NCBI GenBank assembly: GCA_028280805.1
Contig: JANQLB010000097.1
Location: 1-59,225, forward strand
Length of the DNA: 59,225 bases
DNA from: Tissierellales bacterium
Lineage (GTDB): Bacteria > Bacillota > Clostridia > Tissierellales > VENL01
Direction of reading: 5' to 3'
This document shows positions 44,591 through 53,030 of this stretch, piece after piece (within the stretch, counting starts at the first letter, position 1; each line of letters begins with the position of its first letter). The translations under genes and the position numbers were made by a program. A model generated the notes under the pieces. That model did not search any database. It worked only from the letters and a program-made list of their open reading frames with translations, and was not told where the DNA came from.

Positions 44591-44955
44591 TCTTCATCCC
44601 TTCAAAATATTTTTTCTTATATTTTAAAGGTTCGACACTTTTTCTTAATATACTTTTTGAAAATGCTTATCATTTGTCTTTTTTTACTATCTCTCTTTTC
44701 TTAAATCTTCTCTATTATTTTTCATGCGATAGCCGTGTAAAAAATTGACAAAAAATAAGTCCCACTGATTGGAACTAAATAGCTTGATGGTATTAATCTG
44801 TGAAATTTGCTTTCAAACTTGCGAAGCAGGATATTCAAATTGAATACTCTTACCATTTCAGAGATATTTAAAGTAATTCTAAGAATAACCTAGAAAACAT
44901 ACGTTTCTTTCTGTCTAGCTAGATAGAAACAGTCCACACAATAACTTTGAAACAG

Positions 44956-44984
44956 TTGACAAAAACTAGAATTTAATATATGAT
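44956..44984 (+). promoter_or_regulatory. Strong sigma-A promoter
   Basis: TTGACA, a 17-nt spacer and TATGAT: a perfect -35 and a one-mismatch -10 box. It would start transcription near 44991, giving a leader of about 215 nt before the gene at 45208. Confidence 0.85.
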
Positions 44985-45052
44985 CAGCATTGTAAAAAAA
45001 AACAAAAATCAAAACAATATAGTTAATTTGTTATATTGTAGAAAAAAAATAG

Positions 45053-45108
45053 TAAAAAAAGGTTTGATGACAAATGCCGGCGAATGTAGTATCGTCTGAG
45101 AACCTTTT
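45053..45108 (+). other. Structured leader RNA, possible regulatory element
   Basis: AAAAGGTT (45057-45064) and AACCTTTT (45101-45108 region) close a stem around a G/C-richer loop with the GATGAC and GTCTGAG motifs, in a strongly AT-rich leader. The 3' side runs into TATTTAAAG. It is not a riboswitch class I recognise. Confidence 0.4.
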
Positions 45109-45207
45109 ATTTAAAGTAATCCTATAAATGAGGATGCTAGCTTTAGTATACTCCTTTTTTACTGGATTTTAAATGAAAAATATTAAAATAGTAAAGGAGA
45201 TATATCT

Positions 45208-46482
45208 ATGCAAAGAAACTTGAAAGGAATTAAGAAACTTCTAATAAGTTGTTTTATTATTGCATGCTTAATAGTTGTTAACCTAGGAGTATCATCTAGC
45301 TTTGCAACAAAGGAAAGAATAATACAGCCAAACATATCAAGACCTGAAGTTATAAGCCAGTTACAAAGTAAAGGTGAGAAAGCTGATGTACATGTAATAG
45401 GAGATGTTGATGTTAGTGAAATAAGTGGACTAGTGAATAAAAAAGGTATAAAAAATCTAGATGAGTTTAATAGTAACAGTAACTTCAAATCAATATGGGT
45501 AGGAGAAGATAAAATAGATGAATTACTTGATAAACCTGAAGAGTTAAAGAAAATGTTAGAAAAAGGCATATCAGTTTATTTTGTTGGACTAAAAGATATG
45601 AACATATTACGTCATAAATTCAGCACAACAAAGGTTAAGGAAGAATCTCTAGACAAATTACCAGACTTTCAGTTTATAACGCAGAATTCTAAAGGAGATT
45701 ACTTTATTGGGTTTGGACATTTCTACGGACTATCAAGCAAGGAAAAACAAGAAGCTATGTTAGCTTCTGCATGGAATAGAAAAAATGATTTAAAATACTC
45801 AGGTGCAATGAAGAAAGAAACAGTACAAAGTCAACTTAATGAAAAACTATCTTCAATCATATCACCAGTAGTATATGCAAGTGACTCTGACTTTTCAATA
45901 AACTATAAATGGTCTGGTTATTCAGGTGGATGGGATACATTTGAACACTATTCTACCTATGGAGATGTAAATGAGTGGAGGGCTTTTTATTATTATGACG
46001 ATGGTAGCGACCACTACTATGCTATAGCAGCTAGTACTTATATGACACCAAACAGTTCAAAAAATGGTACTTGTAGAAAATTAGAAATAGAAGTTGACTG
46101 TGATTATTACCAATCAAATAATGAGATTTTTAGATATGCACCAGAAATAGCTCCGACATCAGACGAGTATGAATTTTCTATTGGAGCTGGTTCAAACGGA
46201 GAGGCAACAATAGGAGCATCGTGGAAAATTACTAGAAATGATTTAACAACAGACTTTACAGGAACATCGCAGTCAGATGAAATATATAAAGCAAAATTTG
46301 TGTATGATGAAGGTTCTCAATATGCTAATACAGAGAATAGACAAGACTGGAGTGTTATTATGCAAGGTGAAAGTGATACTTCATGTGAGTTTAGAAGAGA
46401 ATATCGTGGATATTTCTATGGTCTTACAATTTTTAATACTTCAGATTGTGGATCGTCTTATCATATAACACTAACTAATTAG
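45208..46482 (+). CDS. Secreted protein of unknown function
   Basis: A 424-residue protein with a clear signal peptide (basic MQRNLKGIKK, hydrophobic core, cleavage near SSSFA-TKE, residue 33). The first part of the mature protein (about 45-190) is alpha/beta with ADVHVIGDVDVSEISGLVNK. The second part (about 215-424) is aromatic and Ser/Tyr-rich, with probable beta structure (WSGYSGGWDTFEHYSTYGDV, CEFRREYRGYFYGL). No known family is recognised. The ATG follows AAAGGAG. It has a strong promoter, long leader and own terminator, consistent with high expression. Confidence 0.7.
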   Translation: MQRNLKGIKKLLISCFIIACLIVVNLGVSSSFATKERIIQPNISRPEVISQLQSKGEKADVHVIGDVDVSEISGLVNKKGIKNLDEFNSNSNFKSIWVGEDKIDELLDKPEELKKMLEKGISVYFVGLKDMNILRHKFSTTKVKEESLDKLPDFQFITQNSKGDYFIGFGHFYGLSSKEKQEAMLASAWNRKNDLKYSGAMKKETVQSQLNEKLSSIISPVVYASDSDFSINYKWSGYSGGWDTFEHYSTYGDVNEWRAFYYYDDGSDHYYAIAASTYMTPNSSKNGTCRKLEIEVDCDYYQSNNEIFRYAPEIAPTSDEYEFSIGAGSNGEATIGASWKITRNDLTTDFTGTSQSDEIYKAKFVYDEGSQYANTENRQDWSVIMQGESDTSCEFRREYRGYFYGLTIFNTSDCGSSYHITLTN

Positions 46483-46492
46483 TTCAATTAAG

Positions 46493-46528
46493 AGAGAAAA
46501 CATAAATACTATGTTTTCTCTTTATTTT
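46493..46528 (+). terminator. Terminator of the secreted-protein gene
   Basis: AGAGAAAACATA/TATGTTTTCTCT, a 12-bp perfect stem with a 5-nt loop, followed by TTATTTT. Confidence 0.93.
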
Positions 46529-46581
46529 AGTTTTATTAGATTTATGTAAAGAGTAAAAAGAAAGGTATGGTGTTAATAAGC

Positions 46582-47262
46582 ATGAAAAACAAGAAGTTTC
46601 TAGTTATTATGAGTGTAACATTAGCTGTATGCTTTATTGGTGTTCTATATTTATTAAATATATTACCTAAAAGTACGACATCACTTCAAGCCCATAATAT
46701 TGAAAGTGGTGTATTTGAAGAAATTTACACTAAAATTTCACATATTGCAAATATTAAAGAGACAGATAATGTAACCTTACAAAGCAGAAATCTTAGATTT
46801 GTTTTCAATAGTAACAAAAAGATACTGAAATTTAGAAGTGAAGTACAAATAAATGATATAGCATATGAATTATATACTGATGGTGAAAAAGTATATTCAA
46901 AACAAATATCTAAAAAAGATTCTATAATACAGTTAAACCTAAGTTACCTACTAAAATCTTTTGACAGAATAGATTACACATTTTTACTAGATAATCTTAA
47001 AAAGGGTGATCAGTATACATTTGCATTATATCCTCAAAACTCTGTCAATAAAGCGGGATACGTGTATGATATTGAAGAATACGGAGATGTAAAAATTTTT
47101 GTCTATAAAGATAATATTATAAAAAAAATTTCTGATGATAAATACGAATCAAGTGCAGATACCTTGTTATTTAGTTTGTCATCTATGAAACAAAGTTACG
47201 AAAATCATTCCAGTAAAGGATATCAACCTTTAGATAAGGTTTTTATTATTATTGAGTTTTAA
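46582..47262 (+). CDS. Membrane-anchored protein of unknown function
   Basis: A 226-residue protein with one N-terminal membrane or signal segment (MKNKKFLVIMSVTLAVCFIG) and an extracytoplasmic domain with NLRFVFNSNKKILKFRSEVQ and a C-terminal SFSSM-like helix region. No family is recognised. The ATG at 46582 is preferred; the ATG at 46567 has AAAGG only 1 nt upstream. It follows the secreted protein by 100 nt but after a terminator, so it likely has its own promoter or low read-through. Confidence 0.55.
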   Translation: MKNKKFLVIMSVTLAVCFIGVLYLLNILPKSTTSLQAHNIESGVFEEIYTKISHIANIKETDNVTLQSRNLRFVFNSNKKILKFRSEVQINDIAYELYTDGEKVYSKQISKKDSIIQLNLSYLLKSFDRIDYTFLLDNLKKGDQYTFALYPQNSVNKAGYVYDIEEYGDVKIFVYKDNIIKKISDDKYESSADTLLFSLSSMKQSYENHSSKGYQPLDKVFIIIEF

Positions 47263-47302
47263 TAGGACTATTATAATTCTAATGATTTATAATTCAAAAG
47301 GG

Positions 47303-47324
47303 ACTTGGGGGACTACCCCCAAGT
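47303..47324. terminator. GC-rich perfect hairpin
   Basis: ACTTGGGGG and CCCCCAAGT form a 9-bp perfect stem with a 4-nt loop, 40 nt past the stop at 47262. It is followed by ATCTATAAAC and not a U-run, so it is a weak intrinsic terminator or another structural element. Confidence 0.5.
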
Positions 47325-47390
47325 ATCTATAAACAGAATGATCTTTGTTCATAAAAAATCTAATAAATTTAACCGTACCCAAAATTTGTA

Positions 47391-47630
47391 CTAAAATGGG
47401 GTCACTCCATTCCGTCCCCAGCTCCATACTGTACCATCACTTTTCAGCAGTAAATTATGGTATCGTGCTGTGCTTATTTTAGGCTCTATGTAACTTACTG
47501 CATAAACATTTTCTCCTAACTGAAAAGCCGGTTTTGAGCTTAAATCAAAGCTGTACTTTAGATTAATTAATACGCTAAATACTAAGATAAAGCATATTAT
47601 CATTGAAATTTTATTTTTCTTGTTGTGCAA
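47391..47630 (-). pseudogene. Truncated RCC1-repeat secreted protein
   Basis: A 79-codon frame with a TTG start after GGAGG. It encodes an N-terminal signal or membrane segment and the start of an RCC1 repeat (ARYHNLLLKSDGTVWSWGRN). RCC1 proteins normally carry five to seven such repeats in 300 or more residues, but this one stops after the first with GVTPF. The stop lies at a GGGGTCACT-type sequence, so a mobile repeat or deletion probably cut the gene. Confidence 0.65.
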
Positions 47631-47985
47631 AATAATTCCTCCTTTAAATTATTTTTTAATATACATAAATTTTTTTAATTACACTTCATTCTTACTCCTT
47701 TCTAAAGTATATAAAAGTTTATATCAGTATTCAATGCTAAATACAATTATATGATTAAAATATTAAAAAATTAAAAAACAACTTTTTTTGTAAAAAGAGT
47801 TATATTTTTTGATTTTTAAATTTTTAATTGTATGGGTTTGTTATACTAATTTTTTGAGATAAGTTTATCAACTATGACTACATTCATACTCTAATTTAAT
47901 ATTAGATGAATGTTAAGCCAAAAACTTGGTATATTAATAATAAATAAAATATTTTTAATATAAATTTACCGGGGGGGTTAAGCAT
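47631..47985. other. AT-rich intergenic stretch
   Basis: No gene or clear structure. It contains the divergent upstream regions of the RCC1 remnant and msrB. Confidence 0.4.
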
Positions 47986-48441
47986 ATGAGTGATAAAAAG
48001 TATATTACACCTAAAAAACAAGAATTAAAGGAGATTCTTACAGATATTCAATACAATGTAACTCAAGAAAATGGTACAGAAAGACCGTTTAATAATGAAT
48101 ATTGGGATAATGATAAAGAAGGTCTTTATGTTAGTATAATCAACGGAGAACCATTATTTACTTCACATGACAAATTTGATTCAGGATGCGGATGGCCCAG
48201 CTTTACTAAGCCTGTAAAAGAAGATAAAGTTTTACAAAAAGAAGACCTCAACCATAATATGATTAGAACAGAAGTTAGGAGTAAAAATGGAGATGCTCAC
48301 TTAGGACATGTTTTTAATGACGGTCCTTCTGAAAAGGGCGGTTTACGATACTGTATCAATAGTGCAGCTTTAAGATTTATACCTGTGGAGGACTTAGAAA
48401 AAGAAGGTTATGGTGAATATGTAAAGCTTTTTAAAGAATAG
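47986..48441 (+). CDS. msrB: Peptide-methionine (R)-S-oxide reductase MsrB
   Basis: A 151-residue MsrB that reduces methionine-R-sulfoxide in proteins. The catalytic Cys123 lies in RYCINSAAL, with the substrate-binding segments [21 protein letters not shown] and GGLRYC. The two CxxC pairs that bind zinc in many MsrB proteins are absent ([13 protein letters not shown] where they would be), so it is the zinc-free type. The ATG is preceded by a run of seven G, an unusually G-rich ribosome binding site. It has its own terminator. Confidence 0.95.
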   Translation: MSDKKYITPKKQELKEILTDIQYNVTQENGTERPFNNEYWDNDKEGLYVSIINGEPLFTSHDKFDSGCGWPSFTKPVKEDKVLQKEDLNHNMIRTEVRSKNGDAHLGHVFNDGPSEKGGLRYCINSAALRFIPVEDLEKEGYGEYVKLFKE

Positions 48442-48448
48442 AAAGAGA

Positions 48449-48475
48449 AACCCTTGAAAATAAGGGTTTTTATTT
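48449..48475. terminator. Terminator between msrB and the SASP gene
   Basis: AAACCCTT/AAGGGTTT stem with a 6-nt loop, followed by TTATTTTG on the plus strand. It also lies at the 3' end of the convergent SASP gene. Confidence 0.8.
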
Positions 48476-48658
48476 TGTTGAATTGTATTCATTTGCTAGT
48501 TTTGTTTCAGCCATTTCTACCAGTTTCCTTGTGATTTGTCCCGTATGACTGGATGCCAAATAGGCAGGGTCATTTACACCAAATTCTTTAGCTAATTCAA
48601 CCTTGAATTGATCTAGTGCTGATCTAGCTTCCGGAACAACTAAATTTCTCTTTGACAT
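48470..48658 (-). CDS. Alpha/beta-type small acid-soluble spore protein
   Basis: A 62-residue SASP that coats DNA in the forespore and protects spores. The conserved motifs are VPEARSALDQFKVELAKEFG, which contains the GPR protease cleavage region at KEFGV, and GQITRKLVEMAETKL. The ATG follows AAAGGAG. It should be transcribed in the forespore under sigma-G, but I could not define the promoter boxes. Confidence 0.95.
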   Translation of the reverse strand: MSKRNLVVPEARSALDQFKVELAKEFGVNDPAYLASSHTGQITRKLVEMAETKLANEYNSTK

Positions 48659-48795
48659 GTAAATTCAGCTCCTTTAATTTTTTATCTCTTTAATAGTATG
48701 TTTAAATATCACTATTTTTATTTTTAAAGCTTTAAGTAATTATTAATATTTACTGTAATATAAAGGCAACTGATTTTACATTTAAGTTAAATGAC

Positions 48796-49824
48796 CTACA
48801 TATCTATTTCTTCAACCTTAACCTGATACTGTTTTTTATTAACTGTTATTTTATACTCGTGAATTCCGTTATCACAATCTATCATCTTCTTGATTGATTT
48901 TAAAGCTTTTTCCATTTTTATATATTTAAAATGAGCATCTTCAAGAGTTATCTCTTTAAATGTAATTTTATCATTAGGCTTGGCTTGTGCAAGTAAATGA
49001 AAATCACAAGATGCAACATATGCGATTTTTGCGTAACCTCCTGTGGTTTGACTATCTGACATCATTATAATAGGTTGACCATTTCCCGGAACTTGTACAG
49101 CTCCATAAGAAACACCGTCAGAAATAATATCTGCTCCTTGTAAATGTTCTAATTCAGCACCTGATAATCTGTAACCCATTCTGTCAGATTCATTTGTTAC
49201 CTCATATTTACTGTTTAAAAACTTAACAATGGAACTATTCTTAAAAAGATGATTTTGTGGTCCTAAAATAATATTTAGAGTAATTTCATTTTTATATTTG
49301 GGAATATATTTTTCAATTGGATATTTTGTAACTTTTATTAAACTAGAATTATTTATCTTTATCTTATCTCCTTTAACTAACTTCCTACCGTTTAATCCGC
49401 CAATTTTGGATTTTAAGTCTGTAGACTTACTATTTAAAACATCTGGTAAGTCTAATCCTCCACAAAAACTAATATATGAACGAAGTCCGGAAATTAATCT
49501 GCAAAATTCTAAAGTATCATTTTTATTAATTTTCAAAGACGTCCACATACTTACTTCTTTTCCATTAATCTTTGGAAGTAGATTACCGCCAGTTATAGCT
49601 ATAATACAGTCTTCGTTAAATTTAATTTTAAGTCCACCAAAAGTCACTTCAATACATGCTTCACACTCTTTATTTCCTGCTAAAACATTAGCAAGTCTTA
49701 AGGAGTATTTATCCATAGCACCCGAAACAGGCACACCGTATTTTTGGTATCCGTATCTGCCACAATCCTGTATTGTTGTTAACAGTCCAGAGTTTATAAT
49801 TTCTAGTGAATACACTTTAAACAC
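48796..49824 (-). CDS. pxpC: 5-oxoprolinase subunit PxpC (biotin-dependent carboxyltransferase-like)
   Basis: A 342-residue protein of the PxpC/KipA (carboxyltransferase C-D) family. The N-terminus has NSGLLTTIQDCGRYGYQKYG with VPVSGAMD, and later ESDRMGYRLSGAEL and VQVPGNGQPIIMMSDSQTTGGY, which is the family signature. With PxpA and PxpB it forms the ATP-dependent 5-oxoprolinase that opens 5-oxo-L-proline to glutamate. The start is GTG, 8 nt inside pxpB; a second GTG three codons later is equally placed. Confidence 0.92.
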   Translation of the reverse strand: MFKVYSLEIINSGLLTTIQDCGRYGYQKYGVPVSGAMDKYSLRLANVLAGNKECEACIEVTFGGLKIKFNEDCIIAITGGNLLPKINGKEVSMWTSLKINKNDTLEFCRLISGLRSYISFCGGLDLPDVLNSKSTDLKSKIGGLNGRKLVKGDKIKINNSSLIKVTKYPIEKYIPKYKNEITLNIILGPQNHLFKNSSIVKFLNSKYEVTNESDRMGYRLSGAELEHLQGADIISDGVSYGAVQVPGNGQPIIMMSDSQTTGGYAKIAYVASCDFHLLAQAKPNDKITFKEITLEDAHFKYIKMEKALKSIKKMIDCDNGIHEYKITVNKKQYQVKVEEIDM

Positions 49825-50533
49825 CTTCTTCCTCTATCTTTAATTGAAGAAATCTGCGTTCTGAAATGGGTTTAAATCTTATGTATTTACCCGGTTCAAG
49901 CAAAAAAGGATTTTCACTATTTTGATTAAATATCTTTAGGGGAGTTTTTCCAATTATCTGCCATCCTCCGGGACTATCAACCGGATAGATACCGGTTTGA
50001 TTATTGGCAATTCCTATTGAACCTGCCTCAATCTTTATTCTTGGACGCTCTAATCTAGGAGTATGAATTCTTTTATCTAATCCTCCTAAATATGGAAACC
50101 CTGCTGTAAAACCTAACATATAAATTAGATATTTTGTTGAGCTATGAATTTTAATTACATCTTTAATACTCAAGTTATTATACTGTGCGACATTACCAAT
50201 ATCAGGCCCATACTCTCCTCCATAAACTACAGGTATGACAATAACTTTATTTGTCTTATTTTCAGTAATCTTGAGATTAGTTTCTATAGATTTCAGCTTA
50301 TTTAATAATTCCATATATGTTATCTTAACTGGATTATATTGAATCATTATTGACCTGTATGTAGGAATGACTTCAAGTAATTCATCGTTAAATGAATTAT
50401 TTATTTCTTTTTCCAATGATATGATTACCCTGTTTATCTTCTCGTTTATAGAGTCTCCTACTTCTATGATAATAGCTTTATCCCCAGCAGTCAGGTATTT
50501 AAATTGATTATACATATAACCACAACCATTCAT
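49817..50533 (-). CDS. pxpB: 5-oxoprolinase subunit PxpB
   Basis: A 238-residue PxpB/KipI-family protein (carboxyltransferase domain A/B). Signatures are LTAGDKAIIIEVGD, the VYGGEYGPDIGNVAQYNNLS segment, GFTAGFPYLGGLD and PGGWQIIGKTPLKIFN. It works with PxpA and PxpC on 5-oxoproline. It begins 2 nt after the pxpA stop; a second ATG six codons on is possible, as neither has a strong site. Confidence 0.93.
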   Translation of the reverse strand: MNGCGYMYNQFKYLTAGDKAIIIEVGDSINEKINRVIISLEKEINNSFNDELLEVIPTYRSIMIQYNPVKITYMELLNKLKSIETNLKITENKTNKVIVIPVVYGGEYGPDIGNVAQYNNLSIKDVIKIHSSTKYLIYMLGFTAGFPYLGGLDKRIHTPRLERPRIKIEAGSIGIANNQTGIYPVDSPGGWQIIGKTPLKIFNQNSENPFLLEPGKYIRFKPISERRFLQLKIEEEGV

Positions 50534-50535
50534 TA

Positions 50536-51288
50536 TTATAATATATTTGTAATAGACGTAACGACTATATCTTCTTCTTTTAATTTACTTCTGATTTGCT
50601 TTGTAAGTTCTACAGCATTTAATGTATCACCATGAACACATATCGAATCAGCTTGTATTGATATTTCATCATTAGTAATAGAGGTTACCTTTCCTTCTTT
50701 AATCATTTTTACTACTCTATCAATTACTTTATCAGTATCGTGTATTACAGAACCTTTAACTTTTCTACTTACCAAACTGCCATCATTATTATAAGCTCTG
50801 TCTGCAAAAGCTTCATTTGCAACTTTTAAACCAATATGTCTTCCTGCATCTACCATATAACTGTTAGCCAGACACACAAATATTAAATCTTTGTCTACTT
50901 CATATATAGCTTGAGCTATAGTTTCTGCAATTTCATAATCTCTTGCTGCCATGTTATACATTGCACCGTGTGGCTTAACGTGTTGAAGTTTAGTGCCTTT
51001 TTGTTTTACAATTGTATCTAACTTAATTATTTGTTGTTTTACTATGTTTTTAAGTTCTGATTTGCTTAAATTAATTTCAATTCTTCCAAAATTCTCTTTA
51101 TCATCAAATCCCGGATGCACTCCTATTGATACACCTTTTTTTACTGCGTCTTCTACCGTATAAGACATAATGGTTTTATTGCCTGCATGATAACCGCAAG
51201 CTATATTAGCGGAAGTAATATATTTTAGTATATCACTATCAAACCCTATTCCTTCTCCTAAATCACTATTTAAATCTACCTTGAACAT
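50536..51288 (-). CDS. pxpA: 5-oxoprolinase subunit PxpA (LamB/YcsF family)
   Basis: A 250-residue LamB/YcsF-family protein, the phosphorylating and hydrolysing subunit of bacterial 5-oxoprolinase. Family motifs are VDLNSDLGEGIG, SANIACGYHAGNKTIM, GVHPGFDD, HVKPHGAMYN and SICVHGDT. The order pcp-pxpA-pxpB-pxpC makes a complete route from pyroglutamyl peptides to glutamate. Confidence 0.95.
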   Translation of the reverse strand: MFKVDLNSDLGEGIGFDSDILKYITSANIACGYHAGNKTIMSYTVEDAVKKGVSIGVHPGFDDKENFGRIEINLSKSELKNIVKQQIIKLDTIVKQKGTKLQHVKPHGAMYNMAARDYEIAETIAQAIYEVDKDLIFVCLANSYMVDAGRHIGLKVANEAFADRAYNNDGSLVSRKVKGSVIHDTDKVIDRVVKMIKEGKVTSITNDEISIQADSICVHGDTLNAVELTKQIRSKLKEEDIVVTSITNIL

Positions 51289-51355
51289 TACCTCACCTCA
51301 AAGTTAAATTATAGTTTGTATATTTTCAGCATCTTATGTTTTTACAAAACTCTGT

Positions 51356-51994
51356 TTAATGATTTAGACCACCTGTTAACTTTAGGTCATTTTCATATTT
51401 TAAAGATGCTTTTATAGTATTTTTTAATCCTCTGGCAATATCTTCAATTTCCATAAATGGAATATCATTAGTTTTAATCTGCTCTCTAATATATGGTACA
51501 TGAATAAATCCACCTTTAATGTCATGAAACTCCTTATGGGTAGCATACATCAAAGAATAAAATATATGATTACAAACAAAAGTTCCGGCTGTATTACTTA
51601 CTATACAAGGAATATTATCTTTTTTATTTTCTTCAACTATAGCCTTAATGGGTAAAGTAGAAAAATAAGCATTTTTACCATCTTTAAATATCTTCTCATC
51701 AATAGGCTGATTACCTTCATTATCTGCGATACGTGCATCATCTATATTGATTGCGACTCTTTCAGCTCTTATTGCATTAGTTCCACCTGCCTGTCCGACA
51801 CATATTACAATATCAGGTGAATGTTTAAGTATTTCTTGTTTTAATAATTGATATGATTTTTTAAATACAGTAGGAATTTCAATCTTAATAATTTGTGCTT
51901 CTTCTATTAAGTCAGGTAATAGTTTTATTGCTTCAAATGAAGGATTGATTTTTTCTCCACCAAAAGGTTCAAATCCAGTTATTAATATTTTCAT
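51356..51994 (-). CDS. pcp: Pyroglutamyl-peptidase I (pyrrolidone-carboxylate peptidase)
   Basis: A 212-residue C15 cysteine peptidase that removes N-terminal pyroglutamate from peptides. The triad is Glu78 in ERVAIN, Cys141 in GTFVCNH and His165 in GGFIHVP. Other marks are ITGFEPFGGEKINPS and ICVGQAGGTNAI. The ATG at 51994 has GAGGTGG before it. It heads the 5-oxoproline operon, so the released 5-oxoproline is passed to PxpABC. Confidence 0.96.
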   Translation of the reverse strand: MKILITGFEPFGGEKINPSFEAIKLLPDLIEEAQIIKIEIPTVFKKSYQLLKQEILKHSPDIVICVGQAGGTNAIRAERVAINIDDARIADNEGNQPIDEKIFKDGKNAYFSTLPIKAIVEENKKDNIPCIVSNTAGTFVCNHIFYSLMYATHKEFHDIKGGFIHVPYIREQIKTNDIPFMEIEDIARGLKNTIKASLKYENDLKLTGGLNH

Positions 51995-52179
51995 AGTTAC
52001 CACCTCAGTTTATTATTTAATACTCTTGACAATAAGTCTATACTACCAATTATAAATTATGAAGAATGTAATTTCAACAACAGTCAGAAAAACAAGAACT
52101 TGTATGTTCGTAAAAAAAATGCTTAATTACTGAAATGAAATAGAATTTACTCCTAAGCCTTTTTGTTAATGCATAAATT

Positions 52180-52209
52180 GTGACAATTAAACATAAAAAA
52201 TGTTATGAT
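52180..52209 (+). promoter_or_regulatory. Promoter of the 27-codon membrane peptide gene
   Basis: GTGACA, an 18-nt spacer and TATGAT, the latter extended by an upstream TG. It lies 28 nt before the TTG start at 52238. Confidence 0.65.
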
Positions 52210-52237
52210 ATTGTAAAAGCAAGGAGTGTGATATATA

Positions 52238-52321
52238 TTGTCAATGCCTATTTTTATAGTGAGTATCCTATTTTTTGTATTGTTTTGGATTTATATTCTT
52301 GTTAATAGAAAAAATAAATAA
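52238..52321 (+). CDS. 27-residue single-pass membrane peptide
   Basis: A short gene starting with TTG, 11 nt after AAGGAG, and reading MSMPIFIVSILFFVLFWIYI followed by LVNRKNK. It has one hydrophobic helix and a short basic tail (positive-inside). A promoter, ribosome binding site and in-frame stop are all present, so expression is likely. No family is recognised; small peptides of this build often modulate a membrane partner or act as toxins, but nothing here shows which. Confidence 0.55.
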   Translation: MSMPIFIVSILFFVLFWIYILVNRKNK

Positions 52322-52577
52322 ATCTTTATTTTAGACCTAATAGAAGTTCCGATTGATAAGTAATGTTTATAAAAAAATTTTTATAAAAACGTATGTCCTT
52401 TTTTTCTATTACATGATAAAATGTGATGGTGAAAAAAAACCATTATAACGAATTTCTTAATAAAATGTCGTAAAAAGTTGAATTTAGTCTATATGAAACA
52501 TTATTAGCTAAAAACAATTCAGTTTAAGCACTTAAGTTTGTTATAAATTATAACTTCTAAGAGGAGGTTAATATTTA
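52322..52577. other. Intergenic region before the small membrane protein
   Basis: No gene. AT-rich; the promoter for 52578-53030 is expected here but not defined. Confidence 0.3.
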
Positions 52578-53030
52578 TTGTATAAAAAAGAAAGCATAAT
52601 AATTCAAACGTCTTTAAATATTATATTTCCTATGATAGTAGGACTTTTAATTTATGTTTTTTTGAGGCCACCAAATATAATATTTGTTCAATATATCGGC
52701 TTCATAGATAAATTATCATTTATTTCGGAGATAAAAATGTATCTATCGAAAATGAGTATTCCTAATTGGTTCATTTACTCTTTACCAGGTGCAATTTGGG
52801 TTTATTCTCTTACATATTTTATGGGTATGTTATGGATTCCGCAAAAAACTAAATGGAAATATCTCTGGATTTCAATTGCACCTATTTTAGCTATTACTTA
52901 TGAGATAGGGCAAAAAATCCATGTTATATTAGGAACTTTTGATCTATTAGATATGTTTTTTATTTTATTTGGCTATGTATTAGCTTTATTATCATTAAAA
53001 ATTAAGGGAGTGATTTACATTGAAAAATAA
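52578..53030 (+). CDS. Small polytopic membrane protein, weakly VanZ-like
   Basis: A 150-residue protein with four predicted membrane segments. The C-terminal pattern ITYEIGQKIHVILGTFDLLD followed by a Gly in the last helix recalls the ExxQ...GxxDxxDxxxNxxG layout of VanZ-like proteins, but the match is weak. The TTG start has GGAGG 9 nt upstream. It overlaps the DUF4352 gene by 11 nt, so the two are coupled. Confidence 0.5.
   Translation: MYKKESIIIQTSLNIIFPMIVGLLIYVFLRPPNIIFVQYIGFIDKLSFISEIKMYLSKMSIPNWFIYSLPGAIWVYSLTYFMGMLWIPQKTKWKYLWISIAPILAITYEIGQKIHVILGTFDLLDMFFILFGYVLALLSLKIKGVIYIEK

Larger units (their letters stand above)
44591..45207. other. Long upstream region of the secreted-protein gene
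   Basis: No gene. It contains the promoter at 44956-44984 and a structured leader of about 215 nt. Confidence 0.45.

Noticed and set aside
45053..45108. Known riboswitch (c-di-GMP, preQ1, T-box, fluoride)
   Set aside because: The conserved cores of these classes, as I know them, are not present.
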